Below are positions 1-38,619 of a stretch of DNA of 64,000 nucleotides, piece after piece. The first letter of the stretch is position 1. Each line of letters begins with the position of its first letter. Location of the stretch: positions 10,847,412-10,911,411 of the forward strand of contig NC_061065.1 of assembly GCF_021917145.1 (NCBI RefSeq), read 5' to 3'. Origin of the DNA: Hypomesus transpacificus. Its lineage: Eukaryota > Chordata > Actinopteri > Osmeriformes > Osmeridae. A model generated the notes under the pieces. The model was not told the origin of the DNA and did not search any database. It saw only the letters and a list, made by a program, of their open reading frames with translations. Made by a program: the position numbers and the translations under genes.

Positions 1-677
1 CACTGGTCCAGCGCAGGTAGACACACACACACACACACACACACTGGTACACTGGGACAGTATTTTTTTACATGCATACTGTGATCCCTCAATGTTTTTG
101 AACTCTCAAGTCCAAGTCTAAATGCTGTAGTCAGTCAATATTATGTATCATTCATTCAGTTTCTCAGCAGATTGTGCTTCCTCTCGAATGATTCCTGTGT
201 GTTGTAAACTGCAGTATAACCCTTTGTACTGTGCTACACTGTACTGTAGAGGAGAGTGTGTGTTTCTCACTGACTCACTCTGACACTCTCTCTCTGCTTG
301 CTTCTGCCCCTTCATGCTCTTCATCCTATCCATCCACCTCCGCCCCGTGTTTCTGTACATCTCCTGGTTTTTCTCTTTTTCTTTCTCTTTCTCTGTCTTG
401 TGTTCCCCGGTCTCCCCTCTCTCTTTCTCTGTCTTGTGTTCCCCGGTCTCCCCTCTCTCTTTCTCTGTCTTGTGTTCCCCGGTCTCCCCCCTCTCTTCTC
501 ATCCCTCTCTGGCTGTCCTGTCCCGTCCCTCCGTGGTGGTCTCACTTCCTGCTCGACCCCTGACCCCCCTCACAGCTAAACTTATGAATGGCTACATGGT
601 CCTCACCAACGGGGGGTTCCGCCCTAACCCCTCCCTTTACACCCACACCCCTCCCCGCACCCTCTCTCGCCCCCTAG
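1..677. other. otof intron (upstream part), no exon confirmed
   Basis: No exon is recognised with confidence before 678. The stretch begins with a (CA)n run (about 21-46). Around 386-490 there are three tandem copies of a ~34-bp pyrimidine-rich unit containing cttgtgttccccggtctccc. A possible alternative acceptor at 573-575 is described under findings. Confidence 0.6.
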
Positions 678-10061
<9,384 letters not shown>

Positions 10062-10903
10062 GACGGCGGCGGTAGCCCCTCCTTCCTCCCCTCTTTTCTA
10101 CCTCTCTCTCTCTGTCTCTCTCTCTCCTTCTCATCTCTTCTTCTCATCTCTCATATTCTCCTCTCTCTTTATCTCTATGTACTTTATTCTTCTTCCGTTT
10201 CAGTTCAGTTAATTTATTCCTGTGTATCTCTCTGTTTTTCTCTCTCACTCTCTATCCTTGGCTTCCTCTCTCCATCATTTCTGCCTAAGTCTCTCCTCTC
10301 TTTGTCCCTCGCTACACCCCCATTCCTCTACGAGAGCAGACCCTATGGTACATACCCTGGTTACTTCCCTGTCTCTGCCCTCCTGTGTTCTCTGTGCCAG
10401 TGTCTGTGCCATCCCATAATACACACCATCCCAGGCCTCTTAACAGCTGTGGAGTGGTGAACATGTTGTTACCGTGGCACTCGTCATTCCACCTGACATC
10501 CATGTGCTCACCATCCGGAAAGTGTGTCTGTGCTTCAGTCACTGTGGAGTGATGCTCTGTTCCTGTGGATATTGGATTGACTCCAGTAAGGCTACTGCAT
10601 GAATAGTAACTAACAACTAATGCCTGCTTTGCAATTTTTCTCTCTAACCATCTTCCCTCCCCCAACAATCTTCCTCTCCCCCTCCTTTCCTCTCCTCTCC
10701 TCTTCTCTCTTTTCTTCTCCCCTCCTCTTCTTCTTTCTTTCCCCCCCTCCTCTCCCCTCCTCTTCTCTCTCCCCCCCTCCCCTCCTCTCCTTCTCTCTCT
10801 TCCTCCTCTCCCTTCCTCTCTCCCCCCCCTCCCCTCCTCTCCTTCTCTCTCTTCCTCCCCTCCTCTCCTTCTCTCTCTTCCTCCTCTCCTCTCCTCCCCC
10901 CAG

Positions 10904-11084
10904 CCGTCCAGACACAACCTTCCTGTGGTTCCTCAGCCCGCTGAAGGCCGTGCGCTACCTCATCTGTAACCGCTACAAGTGGCTGATCATCAAGATAGTG
11001 GTGGCCCTGCTGCTGCTGGCCATGCTGTGCGTCTTCCTCTACAGCATGCCTGGCTACCTAGTCAAGAAGATGCTTGGGGCCTGA
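10904..11084 (+). CDS. otof: otof last exon, alternative 2
   Basis: A near-duplicate of alternative 1, of the same length (181 bp) and phase. It encodes (N)[18 protein letters not shown], a membrane helix, and [10 protein letters not shown] before TGA. The acceptor is ccccccag after about 300 bases of AG-free polypyrimidine. A poly(A) signal AATAAA follows at 11828-11833. Confidence 0.9.
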
Positions 11085-12595
11085 GGCGGGAGCAGAGGAG
11101 AGGACAGGAGGAGGGGGTGGGAGTGGAGGAGAGAAGGGAAGAAAAGGAGAGGAAAGGGGGAGAGGACAGGACTGGATGAGGAGACGTTACTAGATGTTAT
11201 GTGCTGCAAGGTTGTCCCTCTGTCCTCACCTACAGCTGCGTATCTTCATTCACTCTCACCCTTTGTCACCAAACCTGGCTAGTGAAGATTCTCCCTGAAC
11301 AATGAGACTTTCCCCTGGACTAATACAAACTCTGCTACTGGCCCACTGCATCATCTCCCAATCACGCTACAGCAGTACACCTGGCCTAACCAGTCCAATG
11401 CTTCCTAGCTGGACCCTAACCAATCAGTCACTACCATCCCTGAACTGACCAACTAACCAAATGGAATGTTTGCCCCGGATCTGATCTGTCAGCTGTTTGG
11501 CTGAGTAGCTCACCCTGTTCTAAGAATGTTTGTTTATGTATTTATTTGGTGTTGATTTTAGTTATTTAGAACAGAAACCGTTGGATGACTGGTTTATTGG
11601 GAATTGTTGACAATATCAAATGAAGGAGATTTCCTAGGGCAACTTGTTGCACTATTTGCACAGAAATGATGAAGAAATTAAATACAGATAACTATTTTGC
11701 TAGAATTCACTTAATTCATTTCAGTTCAATGAACACTTCTTCAGAGGTAGCCTTCCTAAGGTTTAGCTTCACTTGTGTTGTCCACTCAGTGTTTAAAGGG
11801 GCAGTGCTTGTTCTGTTTCACCCCTCAAATAAAAAGATTGCTCTCTGACTGTTACCCTAGTCTACCCTCGATAGGGCCTAGCAACGAGGAAGCATGCGTC
11901 TGGGACCTGATGTTCGAGAGCAGGTCACGTGACAAAGCATGACTCTTATGCTAGCTTCCCCATAGCTCACAACTCCTTCTGTCTAGAGTGCTGGAGTTTA
12001 AGCTGCTGTTTATGAGAACCTGAGGTATCAAAATAGGGGGGTAGGATTGACCCTTGACCCTGTCGCCCTATCAGAAGGCTTGGTTTGCAGTGTGCAGTGC
12101 TCTTCCGTTTGATCCCTTGCTTGCAGCTGTAATTCTGACATCATGACTTGTGTTGCACTCCTTTTAGTGATTCTGTGTTCACAAAGTACGATAAAATAAT
12201 TCATGTTTGCACTGAACTCTCGCCTGTTTGTACGATTAAGAGTGTATTTATATCTCTTTGTTGAAAGTGTTCCAATATTTAATTTACGTCTGTTTTAAAA
12301 ATGATTTGAAATAAACAGAATGACTTGAGGTAAGAACCTGCTGAGTCTTTGAGTCAGTCAGAGGTCAGTTAGTGTGTGTGTGTGTGTGTATGCGTGGCAG
12401 AGTTTATGTGACTCTTAGTCAGAATGCTTGTGAAAACTTTTCTGTGTACATGTATATATTTACAAATATCACTATCCTATTATCATCATGTCTGTGTACT
12501 ACCTTCTCCCTCCCTCCTTCCCTCCCTCCCTCTCCCCACCTTTCTGTTTCCCTCCATCCCTCCCTTCTCTCTCCCGTGCCGTCCCTCCCCTGCAG
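11085..12595 (+). other. otof: 3' UTR of otof alternative 2 and intron to alternative 3
   Basis: Contains poly(A) signals AATAAA at 11828-11833 and 12310-12315, both upstream of the third last exon. This fits their use by transcripts ending with alternatives 1 or 2. No other gene is seen. Confidence 0.65.
11828..11833 (+). terminator. otof: Poly(A) signal AATAAA (otof)
   Basis: AATAAA 744 bp after the stop of otof last exon 2. A second AATAAA lies at 12310-12315. Confidence 0.55.
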
Positions 12596-12782
12596 CCGTC
12601 CCAACACCAGTATGACGTGGATGCTGAGCCCTCTGCACGTGCTGTGCCTCCTGTCCTGGAGGAGCTACAGGCTGCAGTGTGTGCTGCTGCTGGCCAGCCT
12701 GCTGGGGGCGCTGTTCCTCATCCTGCTGCTCTTCTCCATGCCCTCTGCCATAAACAACAAGATCTTCAACAGCGTTGGCTGA
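12596..12782 (+). CDS. otof: otof last exon, alternative 3 (divergent anchor)
   Basis: Same incoming phase as the other last exons. It encodes (N)RPNTSMTWMLSPLHVLCLL, a membrane helix, and a different lumenal tail SAINNKIFNSVG before TGA. The anchor is Cys-containing and the GYLVKK ending is lost, so its targeting or membrane fit could differ. The acceptor cctgcag is good. A possible ATTAAA signal lies near 12917. As I recall, mammalian OTOF also has two alternative last exons used differently in brain and cochlea. Confidence 0.85.
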
Positions 12783-12884
12783 ACGCCACACACACACACA
12801 CGCACACACATAAGACGTCCTAGTGTCCTAGTTCTCCCCTGAACTGTTCAAACAGCAGCACCACTTCTGTAAAAGGATAAAAGC

Positions 12885-12890
12885 TTTATT
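12885..12890 (-). terminator. drc1: Poly(A) signal of drc1 (minus strand AATAAA)
   Basis: The plus-strand tttatt reads AATAAA on the minus strand, about 115 bp beyond the drc1 stop. Its transcript would therefore run close to, and possibly into, the otof last-exon 3' UTR. Confidence 0.55.
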
Positions 12891-13003
12891 TGTTCTCACA
12901 GTTTTGTCTCAAATATTATTAAAGAGTTCTTCCAGCAGGGTTTGTTTCATGACTAGTTTTCCCAGCAGGGGGTGTGTACAGTACGGGGGATCTCTGGAGA
13001 GGT

Positions 13004-17739
<4,736 letters not shown>

Positions 17740-18682
17740 GTTTAGACTTGTGAAATTGTACTAGCTTTGAAACTCTATTATAGCTAAGCCAGCCTAGCTA
17801 ACCAGTAGCTAACTTAACAGCCGAGGAAGTGTCGCAGCATCATTGTTTATGTAGTGGTTGTTATGGATACGGGGACTGTACAGTATTCATTTTCAGACTT
17901 TACTGCCATCATGCGGTTTTACCAAGCTTCAACATCGTGCTACAACAAATCTACGACTTATGTCCACCACAGACAACAGAATACACACACTTGAGATTGA
18001 AAAGTGAAGGAGCTGTCAGAAAGGTGAGGACAGCAGCAAGTTTTTATCTGGTCCTCAGACTCAGACAAAGGACCCAGGATGGGGAAGGAGAGGGGAGGGG
18101 GGGGGGGGAGGAAGGTAGAGGGGAATATGAAGAGATAAGGAAAGTGGAAAACAGGGACACAAGGATAGGGAAAATAGGACAAGGGAAGAGTAGAATAGGG
18201 GCCGAGGACAGGAGAGAAAAGAGGGGATGAGAGAATATGAGAGGAGAGGTGAGGGTGAAGTTGAGGAGAAGGAAGATGTCAACTTAATACTCTTTGTCTC
18301 TGGTATACTTCAGCCTAACCAATCTAGGCATCCTAAAAGTGTACCATGGTGCTCTGTATAGACACGCTAATAGGATTAGTTAGAAGCTGATGTCATAAAA
18401 CGCTAGACGCAAGCTGTGTGTGTCTTTACCAATCCGTGCCATGGGCTTAAACTCTACAGGCGGAGAGAAACGCATAGCAAAAGACTCGTGTTTCTCTTCA
18501 TCTCTTCACTCTCCATCTACAGTTTCCTATCTCCTCTGAACCATATTTCAAATCTCCGTTGAACTAAAACTCCTAAGTCAGCCTCCTCTCTCAGGAACAA
18601 GTCGATCCAAGCTAGCCGCTAGAAGCAAACTCCAAAGGACCCAGGTGGCCACTCGGATCAACCCAGGAATCAGACACCCAGG
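17740..18682. other. Upstream region between drc1 and the 93-aa ORF
   Basis: Presumed 5' region of drc1 (minus strand) and of the downstream plus-strand ORF, which are divergent. A G-rich purine stretch with a short poly-G run lies at about 18080-18260. No exon or RNA gene is recognised. Confidence 0.5.
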
Positions 18683-18964
18683 ATGGGGGAGGTGTCTGTG
18701 GAGTGCCTAGAGCGGCTGATGAAGAGCATGGAGGTGCTGCTGTCGGCGGTGGAGCAGCTGAAGGGCCACTGTGGCCACCACCTCACAGAGCTGATGCAGC
18801 TGGTGCTGGAGCTGAGGCAGGAGCAACAGCAGCTGACCCAGCGCTACGACAACATGGCCCACGAGCTGCAGGAGACCCTGGAGGTGGTGGAGGACCTGAC
18901 CGACACCAAGTTTGCCTTCAACTCCAAGGAGAGGCAGGCACAGAAGCTGAACAGGCAACTCTAA
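18683..18964 (+). CDS. Unrecognised small coiled-coil protein (93 aa)
   Basis: Starts MGEVSVECLERLMKSMEVLL and ends KERQAQKLNRQL before TAA. The whole chain is Leu/Glu/Gln-rich with heptad-like spacing (LMQLVLELRQEQQQLTQRYD, then LQETLEVVEDLTDTKFAF), as expected for one continuous coiled coil. No signal peptide or membrane segment is seen. G+C and third-position GC are high, unlike the flanks, which favours real coding. The sequence before the ATG (agacacccaggATGG) could be 5' UTR or a splice acceptor (cacccag), so upstream coding exons are possible. AATAAA lies at 20294-20299. I do not recognise the family and assign no function. Confidence 0.65.
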   Translation: MGEVSVECLERLMKSMEVLLSAVEQLKGHCGHHLTELMQLVLELRQEQQQLTQRYDNMAHELQETLEVVEDLTDTKFAFNSKERQAQKLNRQL

Positions 18965-21067
<2,103 letters not shown>

Positions 21068-21362
21068 TGTTTCAGTTGGTATTGTTCCTAACAGTTAGTA
21101 TTGTTCCTAACAGTGGGTATTGTTCCTAACAGTGGGTATTATTCCCAACAGTGAGTATTGTTCCTAACAGTTAGTATTATTCCTAACAGTGAGTATAGTT
21201 CCTTACAGTGAGTATTGTTCCTAACAGTGAGTATTATTCCCAACAGTGAGTATTGTTCCTAACAGTGAGTATTGTTCCTAACAGTGAGTATAGTTCCTTA
21301 CAGTGAGTATTGTTCCTAACAGTGAGTATTGTTCCTAACAGTGAGTATTGTTCCCAACAGTG
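21068..21362 (+). repeat. 19-bp minisatellite upstream of the papilin-like gene
   Basis: About fifteen tandem copies of a ~19-bp unit, gttcctaacagtgagtatt, with variants ggtatt, ttagt and ttcccaaca. The array ends within 40 bp of the papilin-like start codon (21402), so it occupies its promoter or 5' UTR. Confidence 0.92.
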
Positions 21363-21401
21363 AGCTCTCCCCACTTCTGCAGCAGTGTCCCTGGTGTGAA
21401 C

Positions 21402-25873
<4,472 letters not shown>

Positions 25874-26087
25874 TGTTGTAGAGAACACAGGATGAACTAG
25901 ACGCAGATCCTGACTACAATGTAAATTTCAGTTTCAGTGCCTGCCAGGCAAATTAAAAGACTGGCAGAAATAAAACTTAAAAACAGATATATTTACAACA
26001 CAGAAGATTTTGAAAATGTCTCTACATTTCTCCCCATATAAACAAATGCTGTAACATGTGTATATGCCTTCTTTAATTGTTAATATA

Positions 26088-26093
26088 AATAAA
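26088..26093 (+). terminator. Poly(A) signal of papilin-like gene
   Basis: AATAAA about 215 bp after the stop codon. An earlier AATAAA lies at 25969-25974. Either could serve. Confidence 0.55.
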
Positions 26094-26403
26094 ACAAACT
26101 CAGTAACTAAATGTTATGTTTTATCTCGTTATTTGTGTACTTTGTTTTAGACTGACAACTTGTTTGTGACCGGTTAACTAAATGTTTAAAGGGGACCTTT
26201 ATTTTGGACTGCATGCGCATGCTTTTAATATGAAATGTATGTTCACCTTTGCCACCGGAAAAACAATCTGCTCCTTCTCGCAAATTCCTACATAACAGCT
26301 GCACTGCAATTAAGCGAAGAGGGCAATATTTACTATTAAGTAATTAAACGCGGGATTTGCGGATCTTCATCAAAGAAATAAGCGTAATTGGACACCCGAG
26401 AAA

Positions 26404-27711
26404 ATGGTAAGGGCGAGCTCTTTAATGCGTCTTATAGACAAACTTGCTTAGGTCTCCGACTGCAAAGCTAGAAGCTAACGTTGCTAGTCAACCATGTATT
26501 ATGAATGTACTTAGCTAAATAGGTAGTACTAGCATGCTAACTGGCAAGACGAATTGTCTCCATATTATGTTATCGTCTAACCGCACAGTAGTTGATCCTC
26601 AAACGATGAACTAGACAGCTTGATGGTTAGTTTAAGATTTTATCCCTGATTTAACTTTACATTTTGGTCAACTTTTACTAACGACTCTTGTATTTCATGT
26701 TTTTCAGTCACACACAATCCTGCTCGTCCAGCCCACAAAGAGGCCAGAGGGTCGCACATACGCTGACTATGAGTCCGTGAACGAGTGCATGGAGGGTGGG
26801 TAGACAACACGGCACAAGGACGGTTTGTGAACCGGGGCATGTTCAAACCCCCATGAATTGTGGGCTTTTTTCTTTTCTTGGCCTAGACAAAGCTTCACAA
26901 AGTTTAGGTAGAGGATGGGACAGTTTCCAGCAAGGTTGCACCTGAGTGCCCCGCTGGAAGAAAGCCCTTTATAAAACGGAGTAAGCCCTTAATAAAGCGG
27001 CCAGATTCACTTTGTCACCAACCCTTCAATACAAATAATCATGTTACACTTGGCCATCCGGACTATACATGGTCTCCAATTATACCCTATTCCTCTTTTC
27101 TGCAACATGGGATTTCCTGTACCTTTAATGTAATGCTATAACACTGCATAACTAACCGCTGCCTTTGTGTCCCCCTTGCTTCCTGTAGGAGTGTGTAAGA
27201 TGTACGAGGAGCACCTGAAGAGAATGAACCCAAACAGCCCCTCCATCACCTATGACATCAGCCAGCTGTTTGACTTCATTGATGACTTGGCAGACCTGAG
27301 TTGTCTAGTGTAAGTACTAGACCTGTGACCAAGGCCATGTTTGGCTGGCTTCAGTCAGAGGAGCCCCTTTTTGATTGAGGTTACAATCAATGGATTGATA
27401 GTTACATATTGCAAAAGTAATGCTTTTTTTCTATTACATGCCAATCAGTTTAAAGCATAGGGCAAAATCTATGAGCTCAAAATGTTGGGAATAAGTATTG
27501 ATATTATAGTAATAAACAACATATTAACATAACAATAATATGAAAATAACCTTACAATAATATGAAAATAACAATGATATGTGATTGTTTGCCCTGCTAA
27601 CCACCCAGTTACCGTGGAGACACTCAGACGTACCAACCGTACAACAAGGACTGGATCAAGGAGAAGATCTATGTGCTGCTGCGCAGGCAGGCCCAGCAGG
27701 CTGGGAAGTAA
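26404..27711 (+). CDS. erh: Enhancer of rudimentary homolog, complete
   Basis: ERH is a small, very conserved nuclear protein linked to mRNA processing, piRNA biogenesis (in some animals) and cell-cycle genes. Exons: 26404-26406 (only the ATG), 26708-26795, 27189-27309 and 27609-27711; 315 bp, 104 residues, the normal ERH length. The sequence starts [20 protein letters not shown], continues [20 protein letters not shown] and [20 protein letters not shown], and ends with [20 protein letters not shown]. All introns are GT-AG and phase-consistent. Exon 1 carries just the start codon before gtaagg. AATAAA follows at 28324-28329. The gene lies about 530 bp downstream of the papilin-like stop, on the same strand. 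Confidence 0.98.
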
Positions 27712-28323
27712 ATGCTGCCCACTCTTCACAGATCCAGGATCAGTCACCCCTGTCCACACTCTGACTGTAACTGCTCAGAGGTAGAAGACCCACCTGATCT
27801 GAGACCTGTGCATAGAGTTGACATGAGCCTGGAACCTGGGGGAGGGAAGGGACTATTGAAAGGGAGGTTGCAGACATCTGGGGCAGACACACCTGTGATT
27901 TTATTCCTTGTGGGGATGCTTGATGGTGATTGAAGGACTTATTTATTGGTGAAGATTTGAAGAGGGATAAAGAAGCCAAAATGAGACAAGCATTTTGTCA
28001 GAGCCCTTTTTTTCATTTTGTTTTTTTTGATAGAAAGGGAGGGTTGTGGGTATGTTTTTTTTATACTTGTTGGGTTTAAACATAGATACAAAATGTGTTT
28101 GCTTATTTTGAAACATGACAAATGTCCATTGACTGAAATTCCTGATTATTTATACGGTTTGAATTGAGTAATGTCAGTAGTTTTATTTTCAATTTTTGCA
28201 GCACTGTAAACACTATCTTTATTTGAGGGTCTTTGAAATGCTTGTTTTGTAAACTTTATATGGTTTTATTTCAATGTCTATTGTCCGTGTTCCCCTTGAT
28301 CCATCTGTATTTTATCTGATTTA

Positions 28324-28329
28324 AATAAA
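28324..28329 (+). terminator. erh: Poly(A) signal of erh
   Basis: AATAAA about 610 bp after the erh stop, embedded in ttaaataaaatg. Confidence 0.7.
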
Positions 28330-28559
28330 ATGAAAACGATTGTTCGCTGATTGTCTTTGACTTTGCATTCTCAAACTAGCCTAATTTGTGGAAACAGATT
28401 AAAATCGACGATTTGGCCAACTACTGCGGTAAAATTATATAAAAATATAAAGGAAGCCTTGTTGGTACAGTACTACAAGTATTTGTGTCTGATGACTTGT
28501 GTAGCACATAGTTTTCTAAAGGCATTTAGAACTGACGAGTATTTGTTGTAGAGGACTTT

Positions 28560-29505
28560 CGGTTTGTACAGCGTACTGTCGCTTTAAGTGTGGCGGGTTG
28601 CCCTGTTGTTGCTGTGCTGGAAACCCCGTACAGACTTTCTGAAGGGACCCAAGATGGCTGAATACTCAGAGGGGGGGTAGTTAGCAATTATCCAAGTACA
28701 ACGCAGGAAATGAATGGTAAATAGTGTTAGAATGTGAAACACAACATTGCAGAATTTATACAAGTATTGCGTATTCATCGGCTTAATTTTGGAATGCACG
28801 GATACCAGTAAAAAGAGAGACTGTTCTCTCCACGGCCCCGAGCCAGAACATGGCGGAATACTTGGGCAAGAAATAGCAGCTAACGATAGCTGGCTGGGGT
28901 ATTATTGATACACACAATTACCAATATCGGTAGCAATGTTTAGTGACACTGAATGCATTTCGGAAATGACAAATAATGGTGTCGTTGTATATGGTTTGTG
29001 ATTTTGTTGCCGATTATCAAAAAAATGTTAAACGTAGGCAGTTAGCGGACTAGCTAGCTATCTTGCTAGGTGGCTAGGGCTAGCGTACTGTCTGTACTGT
29101 GCGGAAAGAGTACGATATAGCTGGCAACCAGTTATCCTAACCAGGTTATCTTCCCTTGAATGTTTCCCATTCATAGTTTGTAGGAAACAGCACCCTTTTC
29201 ATGATTGTGTTGTGTTGAAGGAGAATGTGTAGGTATTAGTTAGAAACCAAACTGACATAGAATTGTGTAACAGCCATCTGGCGCGTTGCCTCGGGTCTGC
29301 GCGAGACGAGGTTTTTACGAAGCTTGCGGGGATCATATAGTTCACCATAAGATAGAGAAGTTGATTATTGACTGACAACGAGGGTCTCGTTGACCCCGAC
29401 CCAATATAACTACTATCGATTGGTAGAATAAGTAAACAAGACTTGGCGCGTTACCACTTGGGGTAAACAAAAGTTGTGAGAAAGCGGCAACGGCCACCTG
29501 CCAGG
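28560..29505 (+). promoter_or_regulatory. ppp4r3a: Presumed promoter/5' UTR region of ppp4r3a
   Basis: The stretch upstream of the ppp4r3a start. It has two short similar elements around aagatggctgaatact (28651) and aacatggcggaatact (28848). Both resemble the aagATGGC initiator/YY1-type motif common at housekeeping promoters, and each opens an 8-codon reading frame. No TATA box is evident. The exact transcription start cannot be placed. Confidence 0.4.
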
Positions 29506-36463
<6,958 letters not shown>

Positions 36464-37520
36464 AGAGAACATTAGTGTTCCTCCCTCCCCCCTCCCCCCC
36501 CCCCCTCTCTCTCTGTCTCTCTGGTGTCCCTTGGTCGCCAGACTCGTTCACCCGCCCACAGACTCAACACAGGAATGAACTAACTTGTAAACTAATGAAT
36601 GATTTCCACCACCCCTCCCTCTGGGTTTAGGGAGGGGTGGCGCGAGGATGCAATGAGGAGCAGACTGTTGTTTAGAAACAAGCCTCCTTGGACTATCCCA
36701 TAATGCAAGTGCCAATCGGGAGGCGGAACCGGGAACCACCCAATGAATGAAGGGAAGAGAGAGACAGGAAGGAGAGGAGAAGATGAGGAGTTTCACCGTC
36801 AGACTATAACAAGACTTGATTTGGAGACTTATAATTCAACAAAGCTAAGAACTGGGTAAAAGACCACGCACACACACAAACACACACACACACACACAGA
36901 GACTGAAACCCCAAAGAGCTTGCGTGCTCGTACCATGACCCACTGCCCCGCCCCCTACTCAGGGAAGGTCATTGCAGCGACCCCAAACGGGGCCGGCCAA
37001 TCCAGACCCAGAACCACCACTCACACCCCTGCCCTCTTTACTGACCCCCCCCCTCCCACCCCCAGCAGCCCTGTCCTGTTTCGTTCTCTCTCTCTGCTAG
37101 ATTCTTCTCCCTCTTCTTTCAGTTGTTTTTATGTTGTTTTTTAACGTTAGTTTCTAAGACCAGGCAGAAGACAGCGCATTGCGGGACCTGCCGTCGGTGT
37201 CGTTTGATGATGTCATCGGTGTTGTCGTTGTCGCTCAGCGGACTTTCTTCCTCTCGAGAGATAAAAAAAAAAAAAAGCCAGCAGTTATTTTTCTTTCTCT
37301 TTTTGATTCTCTTTTTTTTCTCACTCACTCACACTCTGTTTTTGTAAACGACAACAAAAGAGACCTGCCTTTAAATGTTCAGGACGTTTTCAGTCGCACT
37401 TGAACAGGTTTTTAAAGACCTCAGTAGCTGACCTAGTTTCACCCCTTTTTGCCCTTTGAAACTGCAGATTTTTTGGAAAAGAATTTGTTATCCCGTCTTG
37501 ATTAAAGATTGAGTGGAATT
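36464..37520 (+). other. ppp4r3a: 3' UTR of ppp4r3a
   Basis: Follows the TAG at 36461-36463. Includes a short C/T run, a short (CA)n at about 36868-36898, an A-run at 37263-37276, and a possible ATTAAA poly(A) signal near 37501 (gattaaagattg). No ORF of interest. Confidence 0.5.
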
Positions 37521-38600
37521 CTAGATGTGATCAATTTTGTCATATCTTATTTTTTCTTTTACATGAGTGTACACGTAGTTGTTCAGAATACCTGGGACCA
37601 TTAAAATGATATTTGCTGTAAGGTGTCCAACAACTGTGTGCTGGTTATCTGCAGTGTGCTGTTGGTGTGCAACGTTGTGTTCCTCTTGTTTTCATGGTGA
37701 TGTCAACACCACAGTTTCATGGTTTTAGGGTCATTCGAAGACCCTGTGGAATTCTGTTTGTGAATGGGAGCGTTTATACTTCATAAACCAATTTCTCTAC
37801 AAATTGTGTTTTGAATGGATGAATAAGCAAGTTGTGCGAGGGGATTTTTCCAGTGAGGCTGCCGGTCACCACTGTGTCCACCAGGTGGCACGCTCCTATC
37901 ACACAAGTAAGGAGGACGCTTTCAATGGAACTAATAATCCAATCCAATAAAAAGCAGGATATTTAATTTATTTCTAAAATAGCTTAATATTTTGTCTGAA
38001 TATTCCTGTGCTTCCTCGTTGCTTGTGCTCCACAGGTCTCCCATGTATTTCACAGTTACGCCAATGTGTCACACTACCCAAAGAATCACCAAAAAGAGTA
38101 TTAGAAACAAAGGTTTGATATTGTGAGGTACAGTAAAGACAATCAAAACTCAGACACCGCTACCCCAACTATTGATTTTCAAAGTTTTTCCAGCACACAG
38201 CTTTAATAGTCGACCTACCTGTTATGGCACTGTTATATAATATGTTCTATTTCGGTCGATGTCTGGTTCAGATACTTAAAGAATGGCCATTGTGTTCAGT
38301 AGCCTAGTTCTTGTTTAAATCTGAACAATATTTATCTGTCACGTCTAGACTAATTGTAAATAGTAGGCCTACTACAACACACATTTCAGAAAGGTTGAAA
38401 GTTTTTTTATTTTGAACCACGGTGATTGCACCTTCTCGTTCGTTAAATACTCTTATCAGTCGTTTACACCCTTATCGGAATGCAAAACAAGAAAACAGTC
38501 GGATTTGAGTAGTAGCCTAATGATATGTTACATGATCGGACTACCAGGGTTGAACCTCATGACCTGGTTTATTTTATGAGGACTCAGGACTACAACTGTC
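37521..38600. other. Intergenic, no feature recognised
   Basis: AT-rich, non-repetitive sequence with no exon, RNA gene or repeat that I can support. It is the start of a ~24-kb stretch without recognised genes. Confidence 0.5.
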
Positions 38601-38619
38601 AAAAGATGTTGGGAGTAAT

